From Toxorhynchites rutilus septentrionalis (Eukaryota; Arthropoda; Insecta; Diptera; Culicidae), in NCBI RefSeq assembly GCF_029784135.1, contig NC_073745.1:80105569-80169568 (forward strand): 64,000 nucleotides of DNA, written 5' to 3'. Position numbers and translations under genes: made by a program. How positions within the stretch are numbered: the first letter of the stretch is position 1; every line of letters starts with the position of its first letter. Of this stretch, positions 54,319-64,000 are shown piece after piece. The notes under the pieces are model-generated. The model worked only from the letters and a program-made list of their open reading frames with translations. It had not been told where the DNA came from and did no database searches.

Positions 54319-54696
54319 AATCGCCTCAAATGTGACACTGAGTGTTTCTCCGGCACGTCGCATTAAATTTAATTTACTGACCAACATGTCACAAGCTGGA
54401 TGGGAAGAAATTTTCCAACTGTGAAAGCTGTGGCGAGTGGCAAACGCAAAAGCTAAACAGGAAGGTTTAACCGAACAAGATGGGGATATCGAGTGATTAA
54501 ACAGTAAACTAATCAATTTTTCAGGTAGATAGGTAGGTATTCACGTAGGAGAAGAAAATAAAACAATATATTTGAAATATATATTTAACAAAAGCTGTCC
54601 CCTTTGTATAGTCCTACGTCACTCCGGTTATGTCCCCGACATTACCCACCCGTCTTTTTAAATATAACGACCACTTTGAGAAACCCTGATTTAAAG

Positions 54697-55020
54697 AATC
54701 CCAAGCACAAAAGATCATCTGTTGATGCCGACTAACCGGTCACATCGATTGCAGGTTCCAGATTACTTCGGAAAGGAAACAATGTTGTGCGTGTTTTCTG
54801 GGATCAGCTGCCTTTTAAAAAACGGTAAAATTGTTAATAGTGAACGTTACCAGATACAATTGATCGAGTTAAACCATCGTGCTCTGGTCCAAACAACGAC
54901 CTGAATATCAACACAAAGACAATACAAAGTCATTTTTCTCGATGGCAATGCTCCGCACACCGAACAAGATCGGTTGAAATAGTCAATTGAGACCATTCTA
55001 TTGGCTATCTAACGTACAAA
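54697..55020 (+). pseudogene. Mariner (mauritiana-like) transposase, 3' part after the hAT insertion
   Basis: It reads NPKHKRSSVDAD directly after the target duplication, continuing IHLK from 49284. Then come AGSRLLRKGNNVVRVFWDQL, RYQIQLIELNHRALV and, in another frame, KVIFLDGNAPHT with the second catalytic D changed in context (QHDNARPH type). The C-terminus is not recognisable beyond 55020. Confidence 0.75.
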
Positions 55021-57285
55021 TCTACACCTAGGCGGCGCTGCGGTGAAAGTGATGATGGTTTTAAATTTTGCCATGTGAGCTTATGGAAGGTTTGTAGTTC
55101 TTTCCACAAATTACAATATTATAATCATAAAAGAATATTTGATTGCGATGAGTTTGTAAGAAATTTAATTCTGCGCAATTTTATGTATAGCATGTTATTT
55201 ATTTACCTATTTCAGTAGTGAAAACTATAAAAATGTTGACAATGGTTGAATTAAAGAAGAAAATTCGAAAGCACAATCAAACACAAGTAGAAAAATGCAC
55301 GATTCCTGCATGTGAGAACTACCTTGGAAAGCCCGGAAGTAAAATATACGTGATTTGTTTTTTGAGTTTTAGGTTACATTAGCATCATTTTCTTAGTTCA
55401 AAAACAAAATCCAGATGTCTCACCGATCGTTTACGTTTTGCGTTAAATCGCCAATGCAGCTTCTTCACCAGACGTGGCTTCTTCCGGTTACCTTTTTTTC
55501 ATTGATTCATCGACACGCACTAGCTGAGCAGCATACTACTTTGAGCAAAAATGGCTCGATGACTAGTTTGACACCAAAACAAAGAAGTTTTGGCGAGGCA
55601 TTCATTCACTATATTCAACCCGAAATTGTTGGTGCGACAGAAGCTTTTGATAGTATCTCTCCCCGTTCCATCAGAATTAGTATTACAGTGTCCAATTTGC
55701 CGATAATCGGAAGAAGCTTTGAAACACTGTGTGTTCTGTGCATCAAATTTGAAATAATTCCCATGCTTATACTTCTGTGGATAATTTATCAGCATGGAAT
55801 GTTGCATATATCCTAATATTATCTCGAAACCATTCCTCAGCTCATAAAATGTAAGCAACCAGTAACAAAGGAATAGTAAATTTACGAAATACACCGGCAT
55901 ATTTCCTCTCCACATTCCAACCCGCCTTCGCTTCGTCTTTGCGGTTGTGTCCTCTTGGTAACGAGCTGTCGTTGCTATCACGGGATGTTTCCGTCTGTGC
56001 CTGTGCGGTTGCTGTTCATTTTCTTATAGCTGCTGGCAGTGGACATGTTCCGGCTTTATTTTTTTTTGTTTCGCCCAGTCTTTCTCAGCGTGTTATTATT
56101 TTTCTTCTCATTTTTCCGCATAACTTTTCGTTCCGACGTTCTCGGAACAAACGCAAATGACGTGTCGGTCGTGTGTTTTCCGTGGTTGTATCTCATTTCA
56201 TTACCGGGCTTTTCATTTCAGCATCTTTGGCTCGCTGTCACTCACCGCTCCGTAGTGGTGGAGCTGCCCTTGTTTATGGTATTCCTTCTTCCGTTCGGCT
56301 TGCATATCCCCACACACCACACGCAGCAGCATCTCGTGACGTGATGGAGAACGAATCCTGCCCAGAACATTATCCCCACAGCGCCAATTTCTTCTGTTCC
56401 ATTGAGATATGTATACGAGATTCCGGTGGCTGTGTGTGTGTATACAATCGAGTGCTCGCCATCCGATGGCATGTTTTTCAAAATTAGATTTTTTTTCTTG
56501 CTCTTCCCCCCTTTCCCCGTTCCTCTGACGCGTGTTCCAGATGAAAGTTCGGCGCGGGTTTTCATGGTGATGAACGAAATAAAAGTCAATTTTAATCATA
56601 ATACTGTTAAATGTGAAGAGGCCACGCAATCACCGTCCTGAGTTGTCCTTCGATTGGGGGGAGAGAGGGGGTAGATTGTTACCATATATTTATACGAGTT
56701 GAGATTCACCCTTGGATACGACAGGGAGGGGGCTGAGCGCGAACGGGAAATACTCTTAAAAGATACACGGAATCTTATTTTCATCTTGAAGCCGCACTAA
56801 TCATTCACAGTGCAGCTCCCTTAGCGCTGGACCGAGGGTTGTTTTTTTACTGGGTGGAAAATTTCACGTTGAGTAAGAAAGACACATAAAAAACAGCGAG
56901 GGGACGAACCACTCGCGAACATCGGATAACATAATAAATTTTGATATGTGTCAGATGTATTTTAGGCTGCTGTTTTACATTCTGGGATCTAATTTAAATT
57001 TATTAGTTGTTTGGAAGAGTGTCTGGGCTGTCGAGTGCGTCCAAATGCCAATACACACGCCACTGGCAAATACTGTCATAACAATAAAAAGGAATATCGA
57101 ACAGTTCATATTTTACTAGTTTCATCTCACGTCTAGCTAGATCTTCTATAATGGAAGACCATTGCTAGCTGGTCATCCACCCGGATTGGAAGGAATCCCT
57201 AATTGTTTCTATTTTGTTCCTATTAGGAATATCTGCATATTAATGGTTTGAAAGCAGTTTACCTGCTTGGAATGCAAGTTTTTTT
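55021..57285. other. Low-repeat stretch, no established gene
   Basis: It contains one isolated 153-codon frame (see next entry) and balanced-composition DNA at 55900-56800 with frames on both strands that lack motifs. No repeats or RNA genes were recognised. Confidence 0.4.
55520..55981 (-). CDS. Isolated 153-codon open frame, possible secreted or membrane protein
   Basis: I do not recognise it. From the second Met (MWRGNMPVYF) it has a hydrophobic stretch VYFVNLLFLCYWLLTF that could be a signal anchor. About 110 residues with several Cys follow (NTQCFKA, GHCNTNS, SFCRTNN, NECLAKTS, FWCQTS). The spaced cysteines and low repeat content around it are the only reasons to list it. Against it: no introns or splice sites that I can defend, no conserved domain, and it may be chance. 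The upstream side (55982-56060) holds CAGCAGCTATAAG, a weak TATA-like word. Confidence 0.22.
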   Translation of the reverse strand: MIATTARYQEDTTAKTKRRRVGMWRGNMPVYFVNLLFLCYWLLTFYELRNGFEIILGYMQHSMLINYPQKYKHGNYFKFDAQNTQCFKASSDYRQIGHCNTNSDGTGRDTIKSFCRTNNFGLNIVNECLAKTSLFWCQTSHRAIFAQSSMLLS

Positions 57286-57289
57286 TCAG

Positions 57290-57510
57290 CCTGTCAAATT
57301 GTTGTTGGAGAATATTATCGAGGAGTTTTGAAACATATGAAAGCCAGATAGTACGGCTCTTCTACACGGTAATGCGCCGAGTAACAAGTCACTGATCGAG
57401 TATCAATTGTCGGCTCAATATCAGGTCTGTGTTCTGAATCATCCGCCATATTCAACTGAGCTGCAACATGAGACATTTCTTTTTTCTTAAAAAATGACGC
57501 AAAATGAAAA
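57290..57510 (+). pseudogene. Mariner-type transposase C-terminal relic
   Basis: The plus strand reads GEYYRGVLKHMKAR, then TALLHGNAPSNKSLIEYQLS with the second catalytic D changed to G (LLHDNAPxHKS), and VLNHPPYSTELQHETFLF, matching HPPYSPDLAPxDxFLF with several losses. A stop follows, then KMTQNEKDIF. It is a strongly decayed fragment. Confidence 0.65.
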
Positions 57511-57910
57511 GGATATTTTTGACCAGAGCCCGAAATCTTCGAAAGAGAAAAATGAAGACCGACTCTACTCTCAGTAGCTTCGCTTCGACTAGAACTGCTT
57601 CGGCAGTCGCCGTCAACAAAACGTGACTTGACTAGAAAATGAATTGTCCAGAGTTGACTAGCGAGGATGAATGGTGAACTAGTCCAGTCAGTGGTTATTT
57701 TAACTGACTCAAAAAATGAATACAAATCTGCCTCTTCATTCAACTGACTTCAATCCACACTTCCATTTCCCCCTGACACTAATTATATATTATATATATC
57801 CATATAAAGAGGAACGAAAACTTGATTTCTGAGGCAAAAAAGTAGTTACCGTCCGTGTTATTGTCTACCCATCGTGAACTCAAACCAACGAACTTAAACA
57901 TTCATCAAGT

Positions 57911-58573
57911 ATGTATACCCGCTCTCAGCTTTCCAGAGCATTGAGGGCACTAGGCAGACAATCGGATATCCCCGTCCGGGATATCTTAGGTAGTCGTGAT
58001 CCTGATCTTCTGCTTCATCTATACCTGTTCCTCAGAAACGCCGATGTCAACGTTTGAAGATGTTTCCTCCGTTGTATCCCTGTATCATATCCCTCCTATA
58101 CAATCGATAAACTTTTACTTAGTCGCGGCAATACACATACTCTTTACAGATACACAGGTCGAAGGTTGTGCAGGCCACTGATCATTCAACAAGAGCCAAA
58201 GGTTGTACCGCTCATGGCAACTCTACACGAGCTGAAGATTGTACCGCCCAGTGACCATTCTACCCTGGATTCCTCGAGTCAAGAGAGATGCACCACGATT
58301 GATATGAGGTACAGACTAGGGGGGCGTCGCTGATCAATGGTCAGTTACACCCCAATAGGAAGTATCCCGTGTCGGCCACACATACATAGTACTGGAGACT
58401 GCAACATCCCTATTATGAGATCTTTGTAAAAACTAACCTCGAGCCAACCGCGAGTAATCGGTTACATATTACTAACATAGTTGTAAGACAAACATTGTCA
58501 AAATATTGGACTCCCGGCCCCGTTATGCTAACGCCACATGTGTCTTAATAAAATATATATTTTGGAAAAAAAA
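57911..58573 (+). mobile_element. 5'-truncated I-group LINE fragment (3' end only)
   Basis: 57911-58057 encodes the last 48 residues of ORF2 (RSQLSRALRALGRQSDIPVR, DILGSRDPDLLLHLYLFL), aligning with the C-terminus of the 24.5-kb LINE (NSLRARGRQPNVPVRDVLAR). A ~500-bp 3' untranslated region follows with AACCGCGAGTAATCGG, AATAAA at about 58546 and an A9 tail at 58565-58573. AGTATG flanks both ends. It cannot retrotranspose. Confidence 0.85.
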
Positions 58574-59005
58574 AGTATGCTACAAAGGTCCTCGCGTTAG
58601 TATTAGTAAATAGCGAGCAAAATAGCGCAAAAAAATCTAGCTCACCTGTAGCGTATGTCAAACCACGTTGAACCTAAACATCGATGCATGCATGATGATA
58701 CATGGGAGAGAGAGAGAGAGAGAGAGACAGACAGAGAGAGGAACGAATTCGTTTTGGGGGAAATCACTTCAAAATTCAATGGAGAGAATTTGACTGGGAA
58801 GAATGAAATGATATTGTCGAGTCGGTAGAGGGAGATACCGACTAAACGCCCGACTGACTGTTTAGTCGTTTTGGCGGAGAAACTGCGTGAAGAAGTCATT
58901 TCCATCTGAATACGGATATAGTCAGTCAGATAGTCAGCTGACTATCCTCAGTTGAATATGAATATGCCGAGCCCTGTTTTTGACGACGTTGAACGTCATT
59001 TAATA
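58574..59005. other. Gene-less, with a GA microsatellite
   Basis: (GA)n with GACAGACA interruptions runs at 58704-58740. TCAGTCAGATAGTCAGCTGACT words lie at 58920-58950. Nothing else was found. Confidence 0.5.
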
Positions 59006-59079
59006 TAGGGTTGGGGAAAAAGAAATGTCGTTTTTCTGATCGAAAGTTGACGCTTCATTTAACATACTTTAAATTATCC

Positions 59080-59386
59080 AATTTAAGTCAACTATGTACC
59101 GTTTGTTCGCAAACGTTGCCATTTAGAAGGCAACTTCATTATCCCGATTGATTGACCTACCAGTACGGGGTGTATCTTCGACAACCACTACACCAAAACG
59201 AAATCGATGAAACCAACGCTGTACTGTGCGAATCGTTACAGTATCGGGTCCATAAACTACACAAATTTTTTCGGCCGCTTTCGTTGCAGTTTTACCTCGC
59301 AGGTAGTAAAAACGTAAAATATGGCAAATTTCTTGCTTGGTGCACTCCATCTTTGACGCGCTATAACTTGAGACTGAAAAGGACAA
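59080..59386 (-). pseudogene. Mariner transposase, N- and C-terminal parts joined by a deletion
   Basis: On the minus strand it starts MECTKQEICHILRFYYLRGK at about 59352, then TATKAAEKICVVYGPDTVTI, RTVQRWFHRFRF and VEDTPRTGRS. It jumps at about 59150 to KLPSKW, the C-terminal words seen intact at 4645. The whole catalytic domain is missing. It is closely similar to the fragment at 3903-4629, so both derive from one family. Confidence 0.88.
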
Positions 59387-59580
59387 TCACAACACTGTCA
59401 AAACGACACTTGTAGCAGGGGATAGTAACTTCAAGCAAAAAATGGAGACCGATTCGAGATTGCTTTTATGTAAACAGTGAACTTTTTTTACACTCTAAAA
59501 ATTGCACAAAACTTGCACTGATAACTGAATGATATTGTCAATTTGTGCGAGATGCCTCAAAACAGCTGGGAATAAATATT

Positions 59581-59880
<300 letters not shown>

Positions 59881-59939
59881 GTATTATATTGTTATTTATG
59901 TTCGTATCATAAGCAATGAACACACATTTATTTTCCACT

Positions 59940-60245
59940 TGCAACAGTATCCACGACATTACTACCCAGCAAACATTGAATCGTATAACCTGCGTATATG
60001 CATTATTATATATCCCATATTTGGGTGGTATATGATGCGCCCAACTGACATATACATGCAAAAGTGGAGATTATATACATACCTGATATCTGCTTGCGAA
60101 TTTGTTTGGATGAATATACGACTTATACATGCATCTAGTACGACTATTGTCATGCGTATATACGATTTACTACAGACAACCAAAAAACGAATGGTGGAAA
60201 ATGTTCGTGATTATTATAATAATGATTATAGATTTTTGTAAATAC
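59940..60245. repeat. Dispersed element starting CCCAGCAAACATTGAATCGT
   Basis: CCCAGCAAACATTGAATCGT near 59966 and CCCAGCAAACATCAAATCGT at 61347 start two related blocks rich in 'TATATACATAC', 'GGTATATGATG' and 'ATATACGATTTA'. A third piece is at 60520-60560. They are non-coding. Confidence 0.6.
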
Positions 60246-60565
60246 GTTTATGTTTGGAATATTACGTTAAAAATTATTTTTTAAATCTGAATATTTCCGA
60301 TTTCAAGAAAAGTGAAAGTTGAAGTTGCTTTTTTTATTTTTAACTTTAAAGAACGAAACATTACTGCCGGTCTTTTGCGTTTTGATATGCATAGTGACGA
60401 AAATAAATGAGTTCAACTTCGTCATTCAGTTGCACTTAACTCAAAACTGTAAACATAAGATTATGAACTTGACAAGCCAAGCTGCCAAGAGATGCCAACT
60501 ATCGTATATAGAGCATCGAATATCCGATATTTTGGGTGGTATATGATGCGTCCAAATAGCATATA

Positions 60566-60810
60566 CAGTAAGTTACCTCTAATTCGCCATTCCGATGTAC
60601 TACTCAGTGTCGCATTAGAGATGATTGTAACCTGTAACTGGACATTCACGATGACAGTGGTACAGTGTCGACGTCTGGTGGCGTCTTTCAATGTAGGGCC
60701 ATAATTTGGGTCCCAAATTCGATGTTTACAAAAATATCCAATTAGAGAAGAAAATGCTAGATGTCGATTAGAGGAAATTAACTAGATGTCGAATTAGAGG
60801 TAAGTAACTG
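60566..60810. mobile_element. 245-bp TA-flanked MITE, CAGTAAGTTACCTCTAATTCG
   Basis: The ends CAGTAAGTTACCTCTAATTC and CAGTTACTTACCTCTAATTC (inverted) are flanked by TA (60564-60565 and 60811-60812). The interior carries the inverse of the member 1 and 2 core. GATGTCGA.TTAGAGG is repeated near the right end. Confidence 0.85.
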
Positions 60811-61019
60811 TACATGCAAAGTTATCAGGCAATACCTAATAACCTAATAAGTCTGTACGTAATATACGATTCGTCACTGGCATAAAAAAATGACGGAAAA
60901 TATTAAAGTATAATGTTCAGCCCCGGGAATCACCATTTTTGTATGTATATAGAACCTTTATAATCATTTATGTTTGTACAAATAGGAATTAATCAATTGA
61001 CTTTTAGGGATATAAATGT

Positions 61020-61135
61020 TTGATATGAGTGGTGGCGATGGTTATAAAATGGCTCCGATGGTATTTGAACTCCGGTTGTTTGAATTACCAAGCCGCAGTT
61101 ATCTCGCACGGCTATCTGAAATATGGTTCTAGGGC
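61020..61135 (-). mobile_element. tRNA-derived SINE relic
   Basis: On the minus strand ATAGCCGTGCGAGATAACTG (A-box-like) is followed by GGAGTTCAAATACC (B-box-like) at tRNA spacing. The 3' limit and target duplication were not found. Confidence 0.5.
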
Positions 61136-61339
61136 AGTTATAGCTCTTACAAATGATACGAAAGAGTTGTAATCGGATAGGTCATTCCTGATTGTCAATT
61201 GTGTAGTAGAAATATCGCGAATTTTATATAGAACTGGTTAAATAAATTTCGGTACTACACGTTTCAAGTAATCAAATAACATGAAGTAAAAAATTTCTTT
61301 CATATATTAACAGTTTAAAATCGCCTTCGGGCCTGCCCA

Positions 61340-61560
61340 GCATACGCCCAGCAAACATCAAATCGTAAAAAAAAAATCTAAAATTGGAGGCGATATACAT
61401 ACATCCAAGACACATTTAAGTAATGTATGATGTGTATAACTGGCATATACATACGAAATTGGAGTCCATATACATGTATATGGGGTATATGATGTTATAT
61501 AAACGATAATTATACGATTTAATTTTTGCTGCTTTGCTGCTTAACTTTTAAGCATTCAAT
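61340..61560. repeat. Dispersed CCCAGCAAACAT element, second copy
   Basis: It starts CCCAGCAAACATCAAATCGT and ends near AATTATACGATTTAATTTTT, which looks like an inverse of its start. Confidence 0.55.
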
Positions 61561-61802
61561 TAAATCGTACGATAATTCATATATAAACATAAACATTCCC
61601 ACCTTTCAATCTTCATTAAACACCTCGTAGTAGAAATCTGTAAGTATGCATACACTCTCCTACGAAACATAGTGGAAAAAAATATATTCGTCGATGTAAA
61701 CAAGCGGTGAAAAAGGAGACGATGCGATAAGTACAACACAAGATATGTTTAAGTGTTGCCATATATTGACAATATACGACATTTCTTTTTCCCCAATCCA
61801 AT

Positions 61803-62742
61803 ATAATCAGCGACGGGTTCAGGAAAAATATTCCAATGCTAACGTAATCGTTATGTGAAAACACTTCAAAGCGATCGCAATCACGATCCTTGCATTTGGT
61901 AGCCATTCTGAGGAGTATCGTCAATTAACAAGATTTCAGGTTGCAAAACTGCAACTTCATGCCAGGGCGGAAATGTATTTTGAAAATTTTGGAACAGGAT
62001 GAGGTAATGGGAGGAGATGTGAGGATTTCATTTTTCACTCCGGGCTCCAGGGTGTCTCTCGATATGCGTAGGGGTTACCCGTCACCGTGGTTTTCCTGGT
62101 GGAATGAACTTTGGTTACTCTGAGGATAATTTGATTCTCGAATTTATTTATAATTTCAGAGCCATATTGTTTTTGTAAAATTAATGTGCCAGAACGATTT
62201 GATTATTTGTTTCTAAGCGGGGAATTCATGATAGTCCGTCGGCTATCACATTCTGCTTATTCTTCTTATATATAAGTTTAATCAAACTGTTCTAAGTAGA
62301 GCCGTTGTCTCATCACACGTCCCGTTGCGCCCGTTAATTCTAGCTCTTTCGTCAATGGTTCGGGGTCGGTATGAATGGTAAAAGTCCGTTCGTGAAGATA
62401 TGGTCTAAGCGTTTAAATTCCTTTGTTTTGCTTCTATATTTTTAAGAGGCTTAAAACTTTGCAGTGCATTCGTCTCTAGTTTTGGCGCGAGCTAATCTTA
62501 TTGGCTCTATGCAGGTAAATATATTTCCTTCTCCTGTAGCATTGTACCACTGCGACCATTAGTTTGATCTATTGTAGTGAATATATTCCCTAACATATTT
62601 CACAAAATGAGCTGGAGCACTTATTTAAATCGCTATAAATCACTGTAAAAAGTATTAAAAAAAATACTTTGAATAATCAAACCAATAAATTACAAAAAAA
62701 AACTTGTATATTTCCCAGCAACTATTTAGAATTTATATAATA
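61803..62742. other. Gene-less stretch
   Basis: AT-rich. The short frame at 61941-62123 has no motif. Nothing was recognised. Confidence 0.4.
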
Positions 62743-62996
62743 CTAGCTGACCCGGCGAACTTCATTTTTCCCGCAATAGATATTTGAATTGAAATAATTT
62801 CGAACACTCAACGTAGCACGTAATCAAAAATAGAGAACGCCACTCTAATCATTAATAATTGAATCGAAAATATTTCGAATGCAATTAAATTCAATATTCC
62901 TGTTTTTATTACCTTTACCTTACATTTTGACGTAGGACTACGTCTTTCATTTCTGTACCAGTCGTTTGCAACTGTTCTTTGCAATTCCCCCACAGG
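62743..62996. repeat. CTAGCTGACCCGGCG repeat ending at a GACGTAG motif
   Basis: ACTAGCTGACCCGGCGAACT at 62742 and TTGACGTAGGACTACGTCTT at 62927 are both recurring words in this window. The stretch between is AT-rich without a gene. Confidence 0.55.
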
Positions 62997-63975
62997 CAGG
63001 GTTGCCACATATACAGAATATTCTGTATTTTACAGATTTTTCACCAAATTTTAGATACAGAATATGTATATACAGAATTACAGATATTCAGCAAAGATAC
63101 AGAATTTACAGATTTTTTGAAATTCATTTTTAAATATTGAATTTATTACAGTGCATACATAGACACCTTGATTTATAACAATGTTGAACGCAACGCAACG
63201 AGATGGCTTTCATTGGAGGCAGTTTTTGAGCGAAATCTTGAGCAATTTTAAGAGCTATTCTATTCGTTCCAAGTTAAGTATGACCATAATCCATAAGCTG
63301 AAAGAAGAAGCTGAAAGAGGATTGGATGCAGCTAGGAAACTGATCTTCAAATCGATTTGTCGTGATTTCTATATTGAACTCGTGAAACAGATTTCAAAGC
63401 GATTTGATTTTAGCAATCCGGTAATCAAAACCACGCCTTTGATAAACCCTCAAAATTTTGTCGAGCTACCAAACCTTAATGATTTGATGCGCCAATTTTC
63501 TCAATTCGTTAAAGCAGGTAATAATAATCCTTTGAATTGTAAGACTTGGACAACGAATTCAGGCTACTCAAGACGAATCTTCTTGTTCAAAATTGAGTGA
63601 CTCAGATATAACTTGGTCCCAGATGGATGCCAAAAGACGTGATGAGAAAATTGAGTATTCATTGCATAGATCGTTTGTAAGACACTTTTCGATAACATTC
63701 ATCAACGTGTGTTGAGCGAATATTTTCGCTTTACAATGCCAACTAAACAAATCCGGAATTCGGTTGGCACCCACAATTAAAGCCTCTATTCTGAAAGCGA
63801 AGAACTACGTATCGACTCAAAAAGAAGCTTCAAGGATGAAATTGATGAAAACATTAAAGGCAAAGTTCAACAAAACCATGTATAAACATCATACAATTCA
63901 GAGGATTATGAGAAAACCTTTTTATGATTCATTTTGTTGTATTGATACGAAAACTCATAAATAAGAAAAATAAAT
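62997..63975 (+). pseudogene. hAT element relic with transposase C-terminal half
   Basis: It starts CAGGGTTGCCACATATACAG. The open frame at 63181-63600 includes KLKEEAERGLDAARKLIFKS, ICRDFYIELVKQISKRFDFS and LPNLNDLMRQFSQF, the region before the hAT dimerisation domain. After a frameshift come SSTCVERIFSLYNAN (63690-63733) and APTIKASILKAKNYVSTQKE, then KAKFNKTMYKHHT, ending at a stop at 63962. The DNA-binding and catalytic parts are absent. It is the same family as 51377-52205. The right end may lie beyond the window. Confidence 0.75.
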
Positions 63976-64000
63976 TCAGAATAAAGTTAAATTTTCATTT

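Larger units (their letters stand above)
52206..54625. mobile_element. GACGTAG-family block carrying a histone H2A pseudogene
   Basis: It begins TTGACGTAGAACTACGTCTT and ends ATAGTCCTACGTCACTCCGG (54606-54625), so the terminal words are inverse to each other. A third motif copy is internal at 52971-52988. 52260-52470 matches 32760-32970. It contains no transposase. Whether this is one element or several abutting ones is not resolved. Confidence 0.5.
49285..54688. mobile_element. 5.4-kb hAT-superfamily element with many nested insertions
   Basis: The 8-bp duplication ATTTAAAG lies at 49277-49284 and 54689-54696. The ends CAAGGGTTCTCAAACTC and CAGGGTTTCTCAAAGTG (inverted) are typical of hAT elements with CAGGG.TTCTCAAA ends. 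The interior includes a decayed hAT transposase on the minus strand, a SINE, a hAT MITE, another hAT relic carrying a SINE, and a GACGTAG-family block with a histone H2A pseudogene. It is not autonomous as it stands. Confidence 0.88.

Noticed and set aside
56039..56344. 101-codon hydrophobic frame
   Set aside because: The T-rich strand gives Phe/Leu-rich nonsense. No signal or conserved motif.

Overview
The window looks like repeat-dense, AT-rich nuclear DNA of a culicine mosquito, most likely an Aedes species. I infer this from the combination of a DD37E Tc1/mariner transposon (a class described in mosquitoes), Feilai-like tRNA-derived SINEs with an AAG tail, an I-group LINE with RNase H, a Jockey-type LINE, and many TA- and TTAA-flanked miniature inverted-repeat elements. 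I cannot fix the species. I see no convincing host gene. Nearly everything recognisable is a transposable element, a relic of one, or a captured and broken gene copy.

Layout. 1-3.1 kb: AT-rich dispersed repeats interrupted by an intact DD37E element (1408-2707). 3.5-6.7 kb: a 3.1-kb element with 'TTTTGTCTCAAATTCCGAAC' ends, internal tandem units, a rearranged mariner and an 829-bp insertion. 8.6-13.7 kb: a tRNA-SINE, then a 4.5-kb pogo-like element with 'GTGCGGGGCAAAGG' ends, split by a 2.7-kb insertion flanked by a 23-bp direct repeat. 13.8-21 kb: repeats, a tail-to-tail palindrome of a mariner C-terminus, and two TTAA-flanked elements. 21.5-28.8 kb: a tandem-repeat family, a 'GACGTAG' element with a TATA/initiator pair, and a 3.6-kb 5'-truncated LINE with a 1083-codon open frame. 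28.8-33.3 kb: a Jockey fragment, a 543-bp terminal-inverted-repeat element and a foldback element carrying a SINE. 33.3-38.6 kb: mostly single-copy-looking DNA without recognisable genes. 38.6-41.4 kb: a second near-identical DD37E copy sitting in the TA next to a mariner relic, an LTR fragment and another transposase fragment. 41.4-46.9 kb: a complex block with three histone H3 pseudogenes, two of them in a 0.7-kb-arm palindrome, each keeping a histone 3' stem-loop. 47-55 kb: a mariner gene cut in frame by a 5.4-kb hAT element, which itself holds SINEs, a hAT MITE, hAT relics and a block with a histone H2A pseudogene plus promoter-like DNA. 57.3-64 kb: transposase and LINE relics, a mariner swollen by nested MITEs and an (AT)n tract, and a hAT C-terminal pseudogene.

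Interplay. The two DD37E copies differ at 10 of 315 residues and both end in an A10 run that shifts the frame away from a conserved C-terminal tail, so this family was active recently and may use slippage or share a defect. Several insertions can be dated relative to one another because paralogous empty sites lie in the same window (14.5, 28.4-28.5 and 47.1 kb). The most unusual theme is a repeat family marked by the near-palindrome GACGTAG-NN-CTACGTC, which repeatedly lies beside captured histone gene pieces (H3 and H2A bodies, 3' stem-loops, and a TATA plus initiator arrangement). This is my best candidate for an undescribed system.
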